A stretch of 64,000 bases of DNA from an uncultured Robinsoniella sp. (GTDB lineage Bacteria > Bacillota > Clostridia > Lachnospirales > Lachnospiraceae). The notes below the pieces were generated by a model. It was not told the origin of the DNA. It made no database searches and saw only the letters and a list, made by a program, of their open reading frames with translations. The position numbers and the translations under genes were made by a program. The DNA lies in the NCBI GenBank assembly GCA_900539655.1, contig UQCR01000021.1:10588-74587 (forward strand). Reading direction: 5' to 3'. Below are positions 17,373-25,992 of this stretch, piece by piece; the stretch's first letter is position 1; every line of letters begins with the position of its first letter.

Positions 17373-17393
17373 AATAATGTTCAAATTTTGAAC
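17353..17393 (+). promoter_or_regulatory. Operator cluster over the fusion-gene promoter
   Basis: TTGTTCAA (17353-17360) is in the promoter spacer, the palindrome TTGTACAA (17364-17371) covers the -10, and GTTCAAA-T-TTTGAAC (17379-17393) is a perfect 7+1+7 palindrome near the transcription start. All share the core TTGTWCAA/GTTCAA. A repressor bound here would block transcription. The obvious candidate is the winged-helix domain encoded by the gene itself. Confidence 0.55.
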
Positions 17394-17406
17394 GGAGGTG
17401 AAGGCG

Positions 17407-19251
17407 ATGGATAAATACGACCGCATTTTATATATTATAAATCAACAGGGAATGCAGAGCCAGAGAAAACTGGCGGATGCCATGGAAGTTTCCCTGGGGC
17501 AGGTGAATTACCTTTTAAAGGAGATGGCTGATCAGGGGCTGTTGGAGAAAACAGGCAAAATTTACCGGGTTACCCCCAGAGGGAAGGCGATTCTGGAAGA
17601 GAAGATCCGCATCCGGCAGGCGGAGAAACTGGATTTCTCAGGGAACACAGAAGGTGTGAAGCTGGCTGTTATACTGGCGGCAGGATGCAGTCCGGCATTT
17701 GATAAACCGGAAGGCCTTCTGGAAATAGGCGGCATGCCCCTGATCGAACATATGATACAGGCATTACATAATCAGGGAATTGAAAAGATCATAGTAGTGG
17801 TGGGAGACCGAAAAGAGCAATATGAGGAATATTTTGCCCATCGGGGAATTATCCTGGTGGAAAACACGAGGTATAAATGGAGCGGTACAATGGCATCCCT
17901 GTTCGCGGCAAAGGAGTATCTGACGGAAGATTTTCTCCTGGTAGAAAGTAATCAGATTCTGGAAGAGGTGGCAATTGAGAAGATCTTAAAATCCAAAGAA
18001 CAGAATTGTATGCTCCTCGCCAGCCCCAGCGATTCCATGGATGAAGCATATGTGGAGCTGGATGAAAATGGAAGCATATTCCGCATTTCCAAGGATATTA
18101 AGCAATTGAACAGGGTGGATGCCGAGCTTATCGGTGTCAGTAAGATATCCATGGAACTGTTTGAGAAAATGGTGCGGTATTACGGAAAGAATGAAAATCC
18201 ATATTTAAATTACGAATATGCAATTGAGAGTATCGGCAGGATTTACCATATAGCCGGAATACTGGTGGATGATCTGATCTGGAGTGTTATTGAGAATGAA
18301 ACCCTGTATCAGAAAGCATCCAGGATTCTTTATCCTAAGATGATGAAAAGAGCTGTCTTAAGAAAAGAAAACAAGGCCAGGGAAACGCTTCAGATATGTA
18401 TGCAGTTAAAGGAAGAAGATATTGAACAGGTGAGCATCGGCGGAGGGATGACGAACCAGAACTTTTTCGTAAAAGTAAAGGGACAGGATTATATTTTACG
18501 GATTCCGGGAGCTTGTACTGAAGTGTTTATTGATCGGTGCGCCGAGCAGCATAACAGCAGGATTGCCTGCGGCCTGGGGCTAAATCCGCCGATTCTGTAT
18601 TTTGATCCGGTAAATGGGGTTAAGGTAACATCATACATAAAAGGTGCCAGAACATTAAATCCCGGCAGTGCCAGATTGGAAGCATATATGAGAAAAACTA
18701 CGTCGATTCTGAAGCGGCTGCATAATTCGGATGTGGAACTTCATGGAGATTTCAATGTATGGAAAGAATATGACAAATATAAATGTGAGATTATAAAAAA
18801 CGGCGGCAGATTTTATGATGGATTTGGGGCGCTGGAAGAGTTTTTTTACCATCTGAAATCAGAACTGCAACGGATAAAAGCAGACCGAAAGCCCTGCCAC
18901 AATGATCTGGTGGCTGAAAATTTCGTGTCTGATGAGGCAGGCAGAATGTATCTGATTGACTGGGAGTATGCCGGGTATAACGATCCTCTGTGGGATGTGG
19001 CGGCACACTTGCTGGAATGTGAATTTTCCAAAGCAGAAGAGGAGTTGTATTTACAGTATTATCTGGAAAAAGAGCCGGGACGGACTGAAAAACAAAAACT
19101 TCTGCTCTTTCAAATCTGTCAGGATGTTCTCTGGAGCGCCTGGACAATTGCGAAGGAGACCAAGGGGGAAGACTTTGGAGCATATGGAGAAGGAAGATAT
19201 CAGCGTGCTTTAAATATGAAGAAAGAATATGAGGCTAAGTATGAAAAATAG
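17407..19251 (+). CDS. Winged-helix / LicC-like / choline kinase (LicA) fusion
   Basis: A 614-residue three-part protein. Residues 1-75 are a MarR-like winged helix (SQRKLADAMEVSLGQVNYLLKEM, then YRVTPRGKA as wing). Residues 85-310 are a nucleotidyltransferase fold whose signature is altered: LAAG is kept, but the following Arg is missing and the usual Pro-Lys reads Pro-Glu. Residues 320-600 are a LicA/aminoglycoside-phosphotransferase-type kinase with the nucleotide loop GGGMTNQNF, catalytic HNDL (H498, D500) and metal-binding D518 in LIDWEY. The likely role is phosphorylation of imported choline plus DNA binding that senses the pathway. ATG 17407 is chosen for GGAGGTG six bases upstream; a GTG at 17398 lies within that site. 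It overlaps the transporter gene by 11 bases. Confidence 0.88.
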   Translation: MDKYDRILYIINQQGMQSQRKLADAMEVSLGQVNYLLKEMADQGLLEKTGKIYRVTPRGKAILEEKIRIRQAEKLDFSGNTEGVKLAVILAAGCSPAFDKPEGLLEIGGMPLIEHMIQALHNQGIEKIIVVVGDRKEQYEEYFAHRGIILVENTRYKWSGTMASLFAAKEYLTEDFLLVESNQILEEVAIEKILKSKEQNCMLLASPSDSMDEAYVELDENGSIFRISKDIKQLNRVDAELIGVSKISMELFEKMVRYYGKNENPYLNYEYAIESIGRIYHIAGILVDDLIWSVIENETLYQKASRILYPKMMKRAVLRKENKARETLQICMQLKEEDIEQVSIGGGMTNQNFFVKVKGQDYILRIPGACTEVFIDRCAEQHNSRIACGLGLNPPILYFDPVNGVKVTSYIKGARTLNPGSARLEAYMRKTTSILKRLHNSDVELHGDFNVWKEYDKYKCEIIKNGGRFYDGFGALEEFFYHLKSELQRIKADRKPCHNDLVAENFVSDEAGRMYLIDWEYAGYNDPLWDVAAHLLECEFSKAEEELYLQYYLEKEPGRTEKQKLLLFQICQDVLWSAWTIAKETKGEDFGAYGEGRYQRALNMKKEYEAKYEK

Positions 19252-20812
19252 GGAAAACAAGAGTAATAGGAATAAGAGGCGGTTTGACCCGTCCATCGAT
19301 TGGACGATTACATTGCTTCCATTAGGGATTATTGCAGTGATTTCGGTGGTACTGATGCTGTTCCCGGGAACTGCCGGAAATATAACGGTTATGCTCCGGG
19401 AGGTATTTGTCAATAAACTGGGTTTCTTCTATATATTACTGGGTCTTGGTATTTTACTGACGGCAATTGGACTGGCTTTTTCCAGACATGGGAATATTAA
19501 ATTTGGGAATATCCAAAAACCCAGATATAATAATTTCAGCTGGGGGGCTATGATCTTCACATCTACGATGGCTGCAGACATTGTGTACTGGTCTTTAATT
19601 GAATGGTGCTATTACTACAACGCAAAACCATTTGCAAAAGAAGCTATGACGCTGGCTGAGCAGCAGGACTATGCATCGGCGTATCCGCTGTTTCACTGGG
19701 GACCGATTCCCTGGGCATTTTACCTTTTGCCGGCATGTGCCTATGCGTATATGATGTTTGTTAAGAAAAGAAAGAGGCAAACGCTGTCAGAAGCCTGCAG
19801 GCCTGTTTTAAAAGACCATGTGGATAAAAAGGCGGGTAAACTAATTGATATTTTCTCCATCGTGGGTCTGCTTGCAGGAACAGCCACTACATTTTCTCTG
19901 GCTACACCGCTGATTGCACAGGCTGTGGGAAAAATACTTGGAATAGAGCCTACGCCTTTTTTATCTATTGTCATTCTGGCAGTGATCGGCCTGGTTTTCA
20001 TCGGGGCTGTTATGAAGGGAATGAAAGCGATCTCACATCTGGCGGGCATCTGTGTGGTGATATTTGCCTTGCTTATAAGTGTGTTTTTGATTTTTGGTCC
20101 GAAAATTTATATTATCGAAACCGGTGTGACAGCCATTGGTACAGTAATAAATGACTTCTTCCGTATGGCGACGTGGATGGATCCCCTGCGGCTTTCCGGA
20201 AGCGGCGGGTCTGGTTTCCCTCAGGACTGGACAATTTTTTATTGGGCTTACTGGATTGCATGGTTTGTGGCAACGCCATTTTTTATCGCCAGGATATCAG
20301 AAGGGCGTACACTGCGTCAGACGATTTTTGGAGGAATTTCCTGCGGACTGCTTGGAACTTATTCATCTTTTATTGTATTTGGCGGTTTTGGACTGCATTT
20401 GCAGACCAGCGGGAAACTGGATCTGGCGGGACAGCTTGCATCAGGAACATCCCCGTCGGAAGTGATTCTGCAGGTGTTTGGACAGTTCCCCATAACCGAT
20501 GTGGTGCTTCTGATTTTGATTTTAGCGATGATCGCATTTTATGCAAGTACTTTTGATGCCATTACCCTGGTGGTTGCCGGATATTCTGAAAAGGATATGG
20601 AAAGCAGAGAAGAGCCCCGTAAGAAGCTCCGTGCATTTTGGGCTTTTGTATTTTTACTGCTGCCTATAGCACTTTTGTTTTCGGAAAGTACCTTATCCAT
20701 GCTTCAGACGATTTCCATTATTGCAGCATTTCCGCTGGGAATAATTATGATATTGATTGTGGTAAGCTTTATAAAAGAAATAAAACAGCATAATCACAAA
20801 ATTGATAATTAA
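19241..20812 (+). CDS. BCCT-family transporter, probably for choline
   Basis: A 523-residue protein with about twelve membrane helices and the BCCT layout: a charged N-terminus ending FDPSIDW, an aromatic stretch VYWSLIEW in helix 4, and a Trp-rich DWTIFYWAYWIAW segment in the helix 8 region that forms the binding box for quaternary amines. The family carries betaine, carnitine or choline, by sodium or proton symport or by exchange. Overlap of 11 bases with the choline kinase fusion makes choline the best guess; it would take the place of LicB. ATG 19241 follows GAGG by six bases; an in-frame ATG at 19229 is possible. Substrate not provable from sequence. Confidence 0.88.
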   Translation: MKNRENKSNRNKRRFDPSIDWTITLLPLGIIAVISVVLMLFPGTAGNITVMLREVFVNKLGFFYILLGLGILLTAIGLAFSRHGNIKFGNIQKPRYNNFSWGAMIFTSTMAADIVYWSLIEWCYYYNAKPFAKEAMTLAEQQDYASAYPLFHWGPIPWAFYLLPACAYAYMMFVKKRKRQTLSEACRPVLKDHVDKKAGKLIDIFSIVGLLAGTATTFSLATPLIAQAVGKILGIEPTPFLSIVILAVIGLVFIGAVMKGMKAISHLAGICVVIFALLISVFLIFGPKIYIIETGVTAIGTVINDFFRMATWMDPLRLSGSGGSGFPQDWTIFYWAYWIAWFVATPFFIARISEGRTLRQTIFGGISCGLLGTYSSFIVFGGFGLHLQTSGKLDLAGQLASGTSPSEVILQVFGQFPITDVVLLILILAMIAFYASTFDAITLVVAGYSEKDMESREEPRKKLRAFWAFVFLLLPIALLFSESTLSMLQTISIIAAFPLGIIMILIVVSFIKEIKQHNHKIDN

Positions 20813-20848
20813 AATTTAATAATTAGTTTATAATATCGTAATGATTTC

Positions 20849-20877
20849 TTGACAATTTCTATATCCCAAACTATAAT
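20849..20877 (+). promoter_or_regulatory. Consensus promoter of the choline-binding amidase
   Basis: A perfect TTGACA (20849-20854), 17-base spacer and a perfect TATAAT (20872-20877). TCCCA (20864-20868) and TGGGA (20877-20881) form an inverted repeat that embraces the -10. Confidence 0.85.
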
Positions 20878-20917
20878 GGGAATAGTTCTATTACATAAGG
20901 TAAGATAGGGGAAAAAG

Positions 20918-23152
20918 ATGCATATGAAGAGGAGAGTACGAGTTGTTGCATGGCTTTTAACATTAGTCATGCTATTTAGTTTGATTCCGGCAGAAATCGT
21001 CGGGGCAGCAGAACAAAAACAAGCCACAGATATTCTGAAAATGATGTACGTGGAGCCGCAGTCTATGGCAAGTGATGCCGGACAGTTGATTGTGGCGGAG
21101 ATTGCAGAAGGAAATGGGACTCTGACCGGTGCCAGATTATACTACCGGGATGGAACAGGAAATGAAGCAGGAATAAATGTTACGGAGATATCCGGCAATT
21201 ATGCTGCGTTCCTTGTAAAAGGAGGCGGACTTGCGGATACCAGCCTTACCAGAATGGAACTGAACCTGGGAGGCGTTAACCGGAATATTGATTTAAAAGC
21301 CTACCGCTCCAGCGGTGACACTGCCGTTTCAAAAGTTGAAGGAAGTGATGGAACATCACCGAAAAGCAGAGCGAAAAATGCACAGTCCGCAGCAGATGAA
21401 AAAGCAAATGAAAATACGGTAAAAAGAGTTCTGGCAGATGATTCAGCAGGGATTACCAATGCACTGAATCAGGCACAGGCACTTGCCGGGACACAGTCCA
21501 GAGCCAGAAGCAGCTATGCGGCGCCAAGAGCAGGTTCCGATGGAAAAATTGTCGTAGTTTTAGATCCGGGACATGGCGGAACAGAATCAGGGGCATGCAG
21601 AACCTGGAATGGAAAATCTTATATTGAAAAAGATATTACGCTGAAGATTTCCAAGTATACGAAAAAAGAGCTGGAAACCTATGAGGGTGTAAAGGTATAT
21701 CTCACCCGCTCTACAGACAAGTACATGGAATTATACCAGAGGGTGGACTATGGGGCAGCGGTTGGTGCAACCGTATTTATCAGCCAGCATATTAATTCTA
21801 CTAACAGTAATGAGCAGTACAGTGTATCCGGTGCCATGGTGTTTTTATCAAAAGGACAGTACAGGGGCGATATCACACAGGTTTCCCATGATATTGCATA
21901 TACGATACTGGACAAGCTGAATCAGGCAGGTTTTAAGAATCAGGGAATACAGTACCGGTTGTCAGAGACAGGTGATCTATATCCAAACGGGTCTCTTGCC
22001 GATTATTATGGAATCGTAAGAAGATGTGTCCTCGCCGGATTTCCGGGAATGATCGTGGAGCATGGTTTCGTTAATAACCCAAATGATTGTGTGAAATATT
22101 TTGGCAGCAATTCCAAGATTAAAAAAATCGGCGTAGCAGATGCAAAGGCAATCGCAGCCTATTATGGATTGAAGAAGAAAGATACCGGTTCTTCCGGGAC
22201 GAATCCTCCGGCAGTAGATACTGGCTGGAAAAAAGATGGAAACAATACATATTATGTGAAGCAGGATGGCAGCAGAGCTACCGGATGGCAGACCATAGGT
22301 GGAAAAGTATATTATTTTAATGCCGGTGGAATTATGCTGACCGGAAAACAAAAGATATCTGGTAAAATTTATTATTTCCAGCCTTCCGGTGAAGCTATGA
22401 CCGGTGTACAGACCATTGGCGGAAAAAAAGTGACATTGGATGAAAAAGGTGCAATTCTGGCGAGTCCTGCCGGAGAATGGTATGTGAAAGGCAGCACCTG
22501 GTACTTTAGAAAATGGGATGGAAAGAATGCTACAGGATGGATCACCTATAAGGGCAGGAAATGCTATCTGAATAAAGACGGATCTATGGTTAAGCGCTGG
22601 AAAAAGATTAAAGGGAAATGGTACTATTTCACCGGAAATGGCTATATGGTTACCGGGAAGCGTACTCTGGGCGGTAAGACCTGTTATTTTGGAGATAACG
22701 GAGCAGCTCTGTCCGGAAAACAGATAATCAATAAGGAAACTGTTTTTTTAAGCGATAAAGGCGTTCTTCTTCCGAACCGCTGGGAAAAGGACAATACCGG
22801 CTGGTGGTACCGCTATGGAAATGGTTCTTATCCGAAGAAAAAATGGGTAACCATTGAAGGAAAAAGATACTATTTCAATAAAAAGGGCTATATGGAGACT
22901 GGCTGGATCAAGCTTGGTAAGAACTGGTATTACCTCCGTTCAGACGGTTCCGCTAAAAACGGATGGCTGAAAAGCAATGGAAATTGGTACTACCTGGTCA
23001 AGGGCAAGATGCAGACGAAGTCCTGGATTCACTATAAAAAGAAGTGGTATTATGTGAAGTCTGACGGAGTTAGGGCTGTAAAAATGAAATTGAAAATTGG
23101 AAAGAAAACTTATAAGTTTGATTCCACCGGAATATGTACAAATAAAAAATAA
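20918..23152 (+). CDS. Choline-binding N-acetylmuramoyl-L-alanine amidase
   Basis: A 744-residue secreted lysin. A signal peptide ends near GAAE (about residue 30). An N-terminal domain of about 100 residues has no recognised family, followed by an Ala/Lys/Ser-rich linker. The Amidase_3 domain covers about residues 205-425, with zinc ligand H219 in DPGHGG, a second glutamate in YIEKDIT, histidine in SQHIN and catalytic E381 in VEHGF. Residues 434-744 are choline-binding repeats. It cleaves the bond between muramic acid and the stem peptide and is held on the wall by choline, as in pneumococcal LytA. It has its own consensus promoter and a strong terminator, so it is expressed separately from the lic genes. 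Confidence 0.93.
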   Translation: MHMKRRVRVVAWLLTLVMLFSLIPAEIVGAAEQKQATDILKMMYVEPQSMASDAGQLIVAEIAEGNGTLTGARLYYRDGTGNEAGINVTEISGNYAAFLVKGGGLADTSLTRMELNLGGVNRNIDLKAYRSSGDTAVSKVEGSDGTSPKSRAKNAQSAADEKANENTVKRVLADDSAGITNALNQAQALAGTQSRARSSYAAPRAGSDGKIVVVLDPGHGGTESGACRTWNGKSYIEKDITLKISKYTKKELETYEGVKVYLTRSTDKYMELYQRVDYGAAVGATVFISQHINSTNSNEQYSVSGAMVFLSKGQYRGDITQVSHDIAYTILDKLNQAGFKNQGIQYRLSETGDLYPNGSLADYYGIVRRCVLAGFPGMIVEHGFVNNPNDCVKYFGSNSKIKKIGVADAKAIAAYYGLKKKDTGSSGTNPPAVDTGWKKDGNNTYYVKQDGSRATGWQTIGGKVYYFNAGGIMLTGKQKISGKIYYFQPSGEAMTGVQTIGGKKVTLDEKGAILASPAGEWYVKGSTWYFRKWDGKNATGWITYKGRKCYLNKDGSMVKRWKKIKGKWYYFTGNGYMVTGKRTLGGKTCYFGDNGAALSGKQIINKETVFLSDKGVLLPNRWEKDNTGWWYRYGNGSYPKKKWVTIEGKRYYFNKKGYMETGWIKLGKNWYYLRSDGSAKNGWLKSNGNWYYLVKGKMQTKSWIHYKKKWYYVKSDGVRAVKMKLKIGKKTYKFDSTGICTNKK
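22217..23149 (+). repeat. Choline-binding repeat array of the amidase
   Basis: About fourteen units with the W-x-x-x-x-x-x-W-Y-Y-F/V pattern (for example GKWYYFTGNGYMVTGK, GNWYYLVKGKMQTKSW). It is the C-terminal wall anchor. Confidence 0.88.
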
Positions 23153-23160
23153 GAGAATAA

Positions 23161-23199
23161 AAAGAGCCGCGCCGGTAAATTTAACCGGTGCGGCTCTTT
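23161..23199. terminator. Bidirectional terminator between the convergent amidase and esterase genes
   Basis: A 16-bp stem with a single G-U pair: AAAGAGCCGCGCCGGT and ACCGGTGCGGCTCTTT around a 7-base loop. A on the left and T on the right give U-tracts on both strands. Confidence 0.88.
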
Positions 23200-23208
23200 G
23201 GTTACTAA

Positions 23209-24774
23209 TTAATAATTAATGCAGACTCCGCCGTCATCAAAACGGTAAATCTTGCCTTTGATTTTTTTCTTTGTATTGCGAAGCATGACACCGTCACTGC
23301 CTACATAGTATTTAACACCGCCGTAGGTAATCCAGGTATTGGCAGCCATTTGTCCGTTGGATCTTAAGAAATACTGCTTATTCTTAAGTTTAATCCATCC
23401 TGTTTTCATAATTCCAGATCTATTAAAGTAATACCAGCTGCCCTCGATTTTTGCCCATCCTGTTTTTGCCCTTCCGGTGTTATCCGCATAGGACCAGGAA
23501 GAAGAACCTCTTGTCCAGCCGCCTTCTGAAAGTTTGCCGCTGGCATCAAAGGAGTAGGGGATGTTCCGTACTCTTGCGGCATTCATCTGCATGATACCGT
23601 TATTGTCCAGATAATAATAGTAGTTTCCTTCTTTTTTCCAGCTGTTTCTTTCAACATTTCCTTTGCTGTTTATGTAATAATAATTTTCATTATAGTAAAT
23701 CCAGGTGTTTTTTCTGGTATATTTTTTGTTCCTGGAAGTATAAAACGCATATTGCTTTTTGGATCCTGAATTTTTCTTTTTCAGAGTCAAATTACCGGGT
23801 GAGATCATATTCAGCGTTTTGCCATTGCTCATATCTGCTATGATTGCACTATTTTTAGGCTGTCCGTTTGTGGTAAAGAGTTTACATTCAATAGTGTTCA
23901 GCGTATTCCTTACTGAGGCAGACATATTGGTGATCAAACCGGTTGCAACTGCATAATCCGGTGAAATCATGCGCAGATAGCTGGGTGAATTTGCATCCCC
24001 AATACCATGGTGTCCCAACTTTAACAGGTCAATGGGACCCAATACTTTTGAAAGCTTGTTTTCATCATAATCAGGAGCCAGGTTGCTGATATCTCCTGCT
24101 AAAAAAGCAGTGAGGTCATTAACCGTTATTTTTACGCCCAGAGAATTATAATTGTCATCCGGTCTTTTAGCGATATTGCCTTTTGCATCTGTGGCACGCT
24201 TATAATTCATGATTTCTATTTCCATATCGCCCAGAGTAAACTTCCGGTTGGATGACTTAGAAAAGTTCTGAATGATTTTGGTACCGCGCTTCTTAGCGGC
24301 AGAAATCAGTGTGTCGTAGCAGTATTGGTTGTCCCAGAGATTTGATTTGACTGAGATGTAATTATCACTGTATTTGTTCAGATACAGACGTTCTGTTCTA
24401 AAAGCTTTTAATATTTCATCCCCGCTTCCGATGTGGTCGCTGTGGGCATGGGTGCCAATATAGAAGTCCAGCTTCTTTACACCAACTTTTTTCAGATATT
24501 TAATGACTTCCTGTTCATGTCCCCCGGAAGTACTGATACCGGGCCGCATGGGATATTTCGGATTATTCCCCTTTGGATAGTCACTGTCTTCTCCGGAATC
24601 AACCATTCCAAAGTGTCCGTTACTCTCCAGCAAAATGGCATCGTTATTGCCCTCAATACAGATAAAATGGATCCGCGTTTTGTTCTTAGCAGATGCATTC
24701 GCTGCCAGTGGCAGGCACAAAACAGCCAGGCAGACAAGCACTGCCGTAAACATTGCGTTTAATTTTCTTTTCAT
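23209..24774 (-). CDS. Pce-like phosphorylcholine esterase with choline-binding repeats
   Basis: A 521-residue secreted enzyme: signal peptide to about residue 28, a metallo-beta-lactamase-fold hydrolase over about 32-345, and choline-binding repeats over 356-521. The metal motif is THAHSDH (H109, H111, D113, H114), with later AGDIS and LGHHG ligands. The opening part, IHFICIEG, AILLESNGHF, MVDSGEDSDYP, KYSDNYIS and LWDNQYCYD, closely follows the pneumococcal Pce/CbpE layout as I remember it. It is therefore much better placed as a phosphorylcholine esterase than as a ComEC-like nuclease or lactonase. It would remove phosphocholine from teichoic acid, tuning how many choline-binding proteins the wall holds. 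It reads leftward from its own promoter with AAGGGG upstream of the start. Confidence 0.88.
   Translation of the reverse strand: MKRKLNAMFTAVLVCLAVLCLPLAANASAKNKTRIHFICIEGNNDAILLESNGHFGMVDSGEDSDYPKGNNPKYPMRPGISTSGGHEQEVIKYLKKVGVKKLDFYIGTHAHSDHIGSGDEILKAFRTERLYLNKYSDNYISVKSNLWDNQYCYDTLISAAKKRGTKIIQNFSKSSNRKFTLGDMEIEIMNYKRATDAKGNIAKRPDDNYNSLGVKITVNDLTAFLAGDISNLAPDYDENKLSKVLGPIDLLKLGHHGIGDANSPSYLRMISPDYAVATGLITNMSASVRNTLNTIECKLFTTNGQPKNSAIIADMSNGKTLNMISPGNLTLKKKNSGSKKQYAFYTSRNKKYTRKNTWIYYNENYYYINSKGNVERNSWKKEGNYYYYLDNNGIMQMNAARVRNIPYSFDASGKLSEGGWTRGSSSWSYADNTGRAKTGWAKIEGSWYYFNRSGIMKTGWIKLKNKQYFLRSNGQMAANTWITYGGVKYYVGSDGVMLRNTKKKIKGKIYRFDDGGVCINY
23212..23709 (-). repeat. Choline-binding repeat array of the esterase
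   Basis: About seven to eight repeat units at the C-terminus (for example GSWYYFNRSGIMKTGW, KQYFLRSNGQ), shorter than in the other two choline-binding proteins. Confidence 0.85.
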
Positions 24775-24876
24775 TGTTCAAATCCCCTTATTCATTGGTA
24801 TTAAATCAGTTCCGCTGCAAATGCTGGCATTCCCCTTAACCTGACACTGACAGCGTTATATGTATGATACAGGTAG

Positions 24877-24905
24877 ATTATACCCTAAGAGAAAGAGCAT
24901 TACAA
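24877..24905 (-). promoter_or_regulatory. Promoter of the phosphorylcholine esterase gene
   Basis: On the minus strand: TTGTAA (24905-24900), 17-base spacer, perfect TATAAT (24882-24877). The leader is about 95 bases. CCCAATT lies at 24909-24915, just upstream of the -35. The 332-base gap between the esterase and licD holds this and the licD promoter and otherwise shows no gene. Confidence 0.7.
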
Positions 24906-25024
24906 GTGCCCAATTCCTTTCCATGGTAAACTCAGGTGTAAATATGATAAGCTTCTCTTTCTGAAAAAACCCAATAGAAAGCTATTGCTTTCGCAAGTTT
25001 ATCCCACCATACCTCAATTAACAG

Positions 25025-25053
25025 TTGTCTATTTCATCTATAAATGTTATATT
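25025..25053 (+). promoter_or_regulatory. Candidate promoter of licD
   Basis: TTGTCT (25025-25030), 17-base spacer, TATATT (25048-25053). Confidence 0.5.
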
Positions 25054-25106
25054 ATATTTAACAAGAATTAAAAGATTTGTAATAAATACATTTTGAGGGG
25101 AAGTTT

Positions 25107-25982
25107 ATGCAGCGAAAGAAATATGACGATGAGACACTTCGCAGGCTTCAGGCAACGGAACTGGAGATGCTGGAGGATTTTGTGAATTTTTGTGAGAAGC
25201 ATAAGATACCATATTTTGGGATAGGAGGAACTGCAATCGGAGCATTGCGGCATCAGGGATTTATTCCATGGGATGACGACATTGATCTGGCGTTTACCAG
25301 AAAGAACTATGAGCGGTTTTGTAAACTTGCAGGCGAGGAACTTAAAGATAAATACACTATTTTACGCGGAGATTCTGATGAAAATTATCCGCTTTTTACT
25401 GCGCGCATGTGTAAAAACGGAACAGTTTTCAGAGAATATGCAATGAAAGACGTGGATTGTGATTTTGGGATATTTTTGGATTTATATGCATATGACAATA
25501 TTCCAGACTGCCAATGGAAGATGAAACTTCAGGCATACAGTGCCTGGATCTACAGTAAATTACTGATTTTGTGCAGCATATCTAAGCCCAGCCTGTTGCT
25601 GGAGGGAACAAAATTAAAATTGGTACTGGCTGCGTGCCAGGCGGGAAATAAGCTGATGAAGGTGATGCATATTTCCAAGAGAGGCGTTTTTTTGCGTGGA
25701 AAAAGATGCTGTACGAAATATAATAAGCAGAAGACAAAAAGGCTTGCATACCTGCCTGAGGCAAGGCCGTTTGCAAGCATGATTGACAGAAAAGACCTGT
25801 ACCCATTGAAGCGGATGAAGTTTGAACATTTGGAGCTTACGTTTCCAAATGACATGCATGATATGCTGTATGCCTATTATGGGGATTATATGCAGCTTCC
25901 GCCGGAGGAAAAAAGGTATAATCATTGTCCGTACCAGTTAGACTTTGGAAAGCAGGAAGCAGAAGTGTCTGATAAAAAGTAA
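25107..25982 (+). CDS. licD: LicD-family phosphocholine transferase
   Basis: A 291-residue soluble protein with the LicD signature: GGTAIGALRHQGFIPWDDD near residues 40-58, then ID at 59-60, a nucleotidyltransferase-like metal site. LicD moves phosphocholine from CDP-choline onto a sugar of teichoic or lipoteichoic acid (or other phospho-groups in relatives). FGIFLDLYAYD and the C-terminal YNHCPYQLD are also family features. A TTTGAGGGG ribosome site precedes the ATG. It stands ten bases before a flippase gene, the same pairing as licD with tacF in pneumococcus. The lic enzymes upstream supply its donor substrate. Confidence 0.92.
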   Translation: MQRKKYDDETLRRLQATELEMLEDFVNFCEKHKIPYFGIGGTAIGALRHQGFIPWDDDIDLAFTRKNYERFCKLAGEELKDKYTILRGDSDENYPLFTARMCKNGTVFREYAMKDVDCDFGIFLDLYAYDNIPDCQWKMKLQAYSAWIYSKLLILCSISKPSLLLEGTKLKLVLAACQAGNKLMKVMHISKRGVFLRGKRCCTKYNKQKTKRLAYLPEARPFASMIDRKDLYPLKRMKFEHLELTFPNDMHDMLYAYYGDYMQLPPEEKRYNHCPYQLDFGKQEAEVSDKK

Positions 25983-25992
25983 GGGATGACTT

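Noticed and set aside
23209..24774. ComEC-like or lactonase function from the metallo-beta-lactamase fold
   Set aside because: The order of motifs and the choline-binding repeats match Pce far better.
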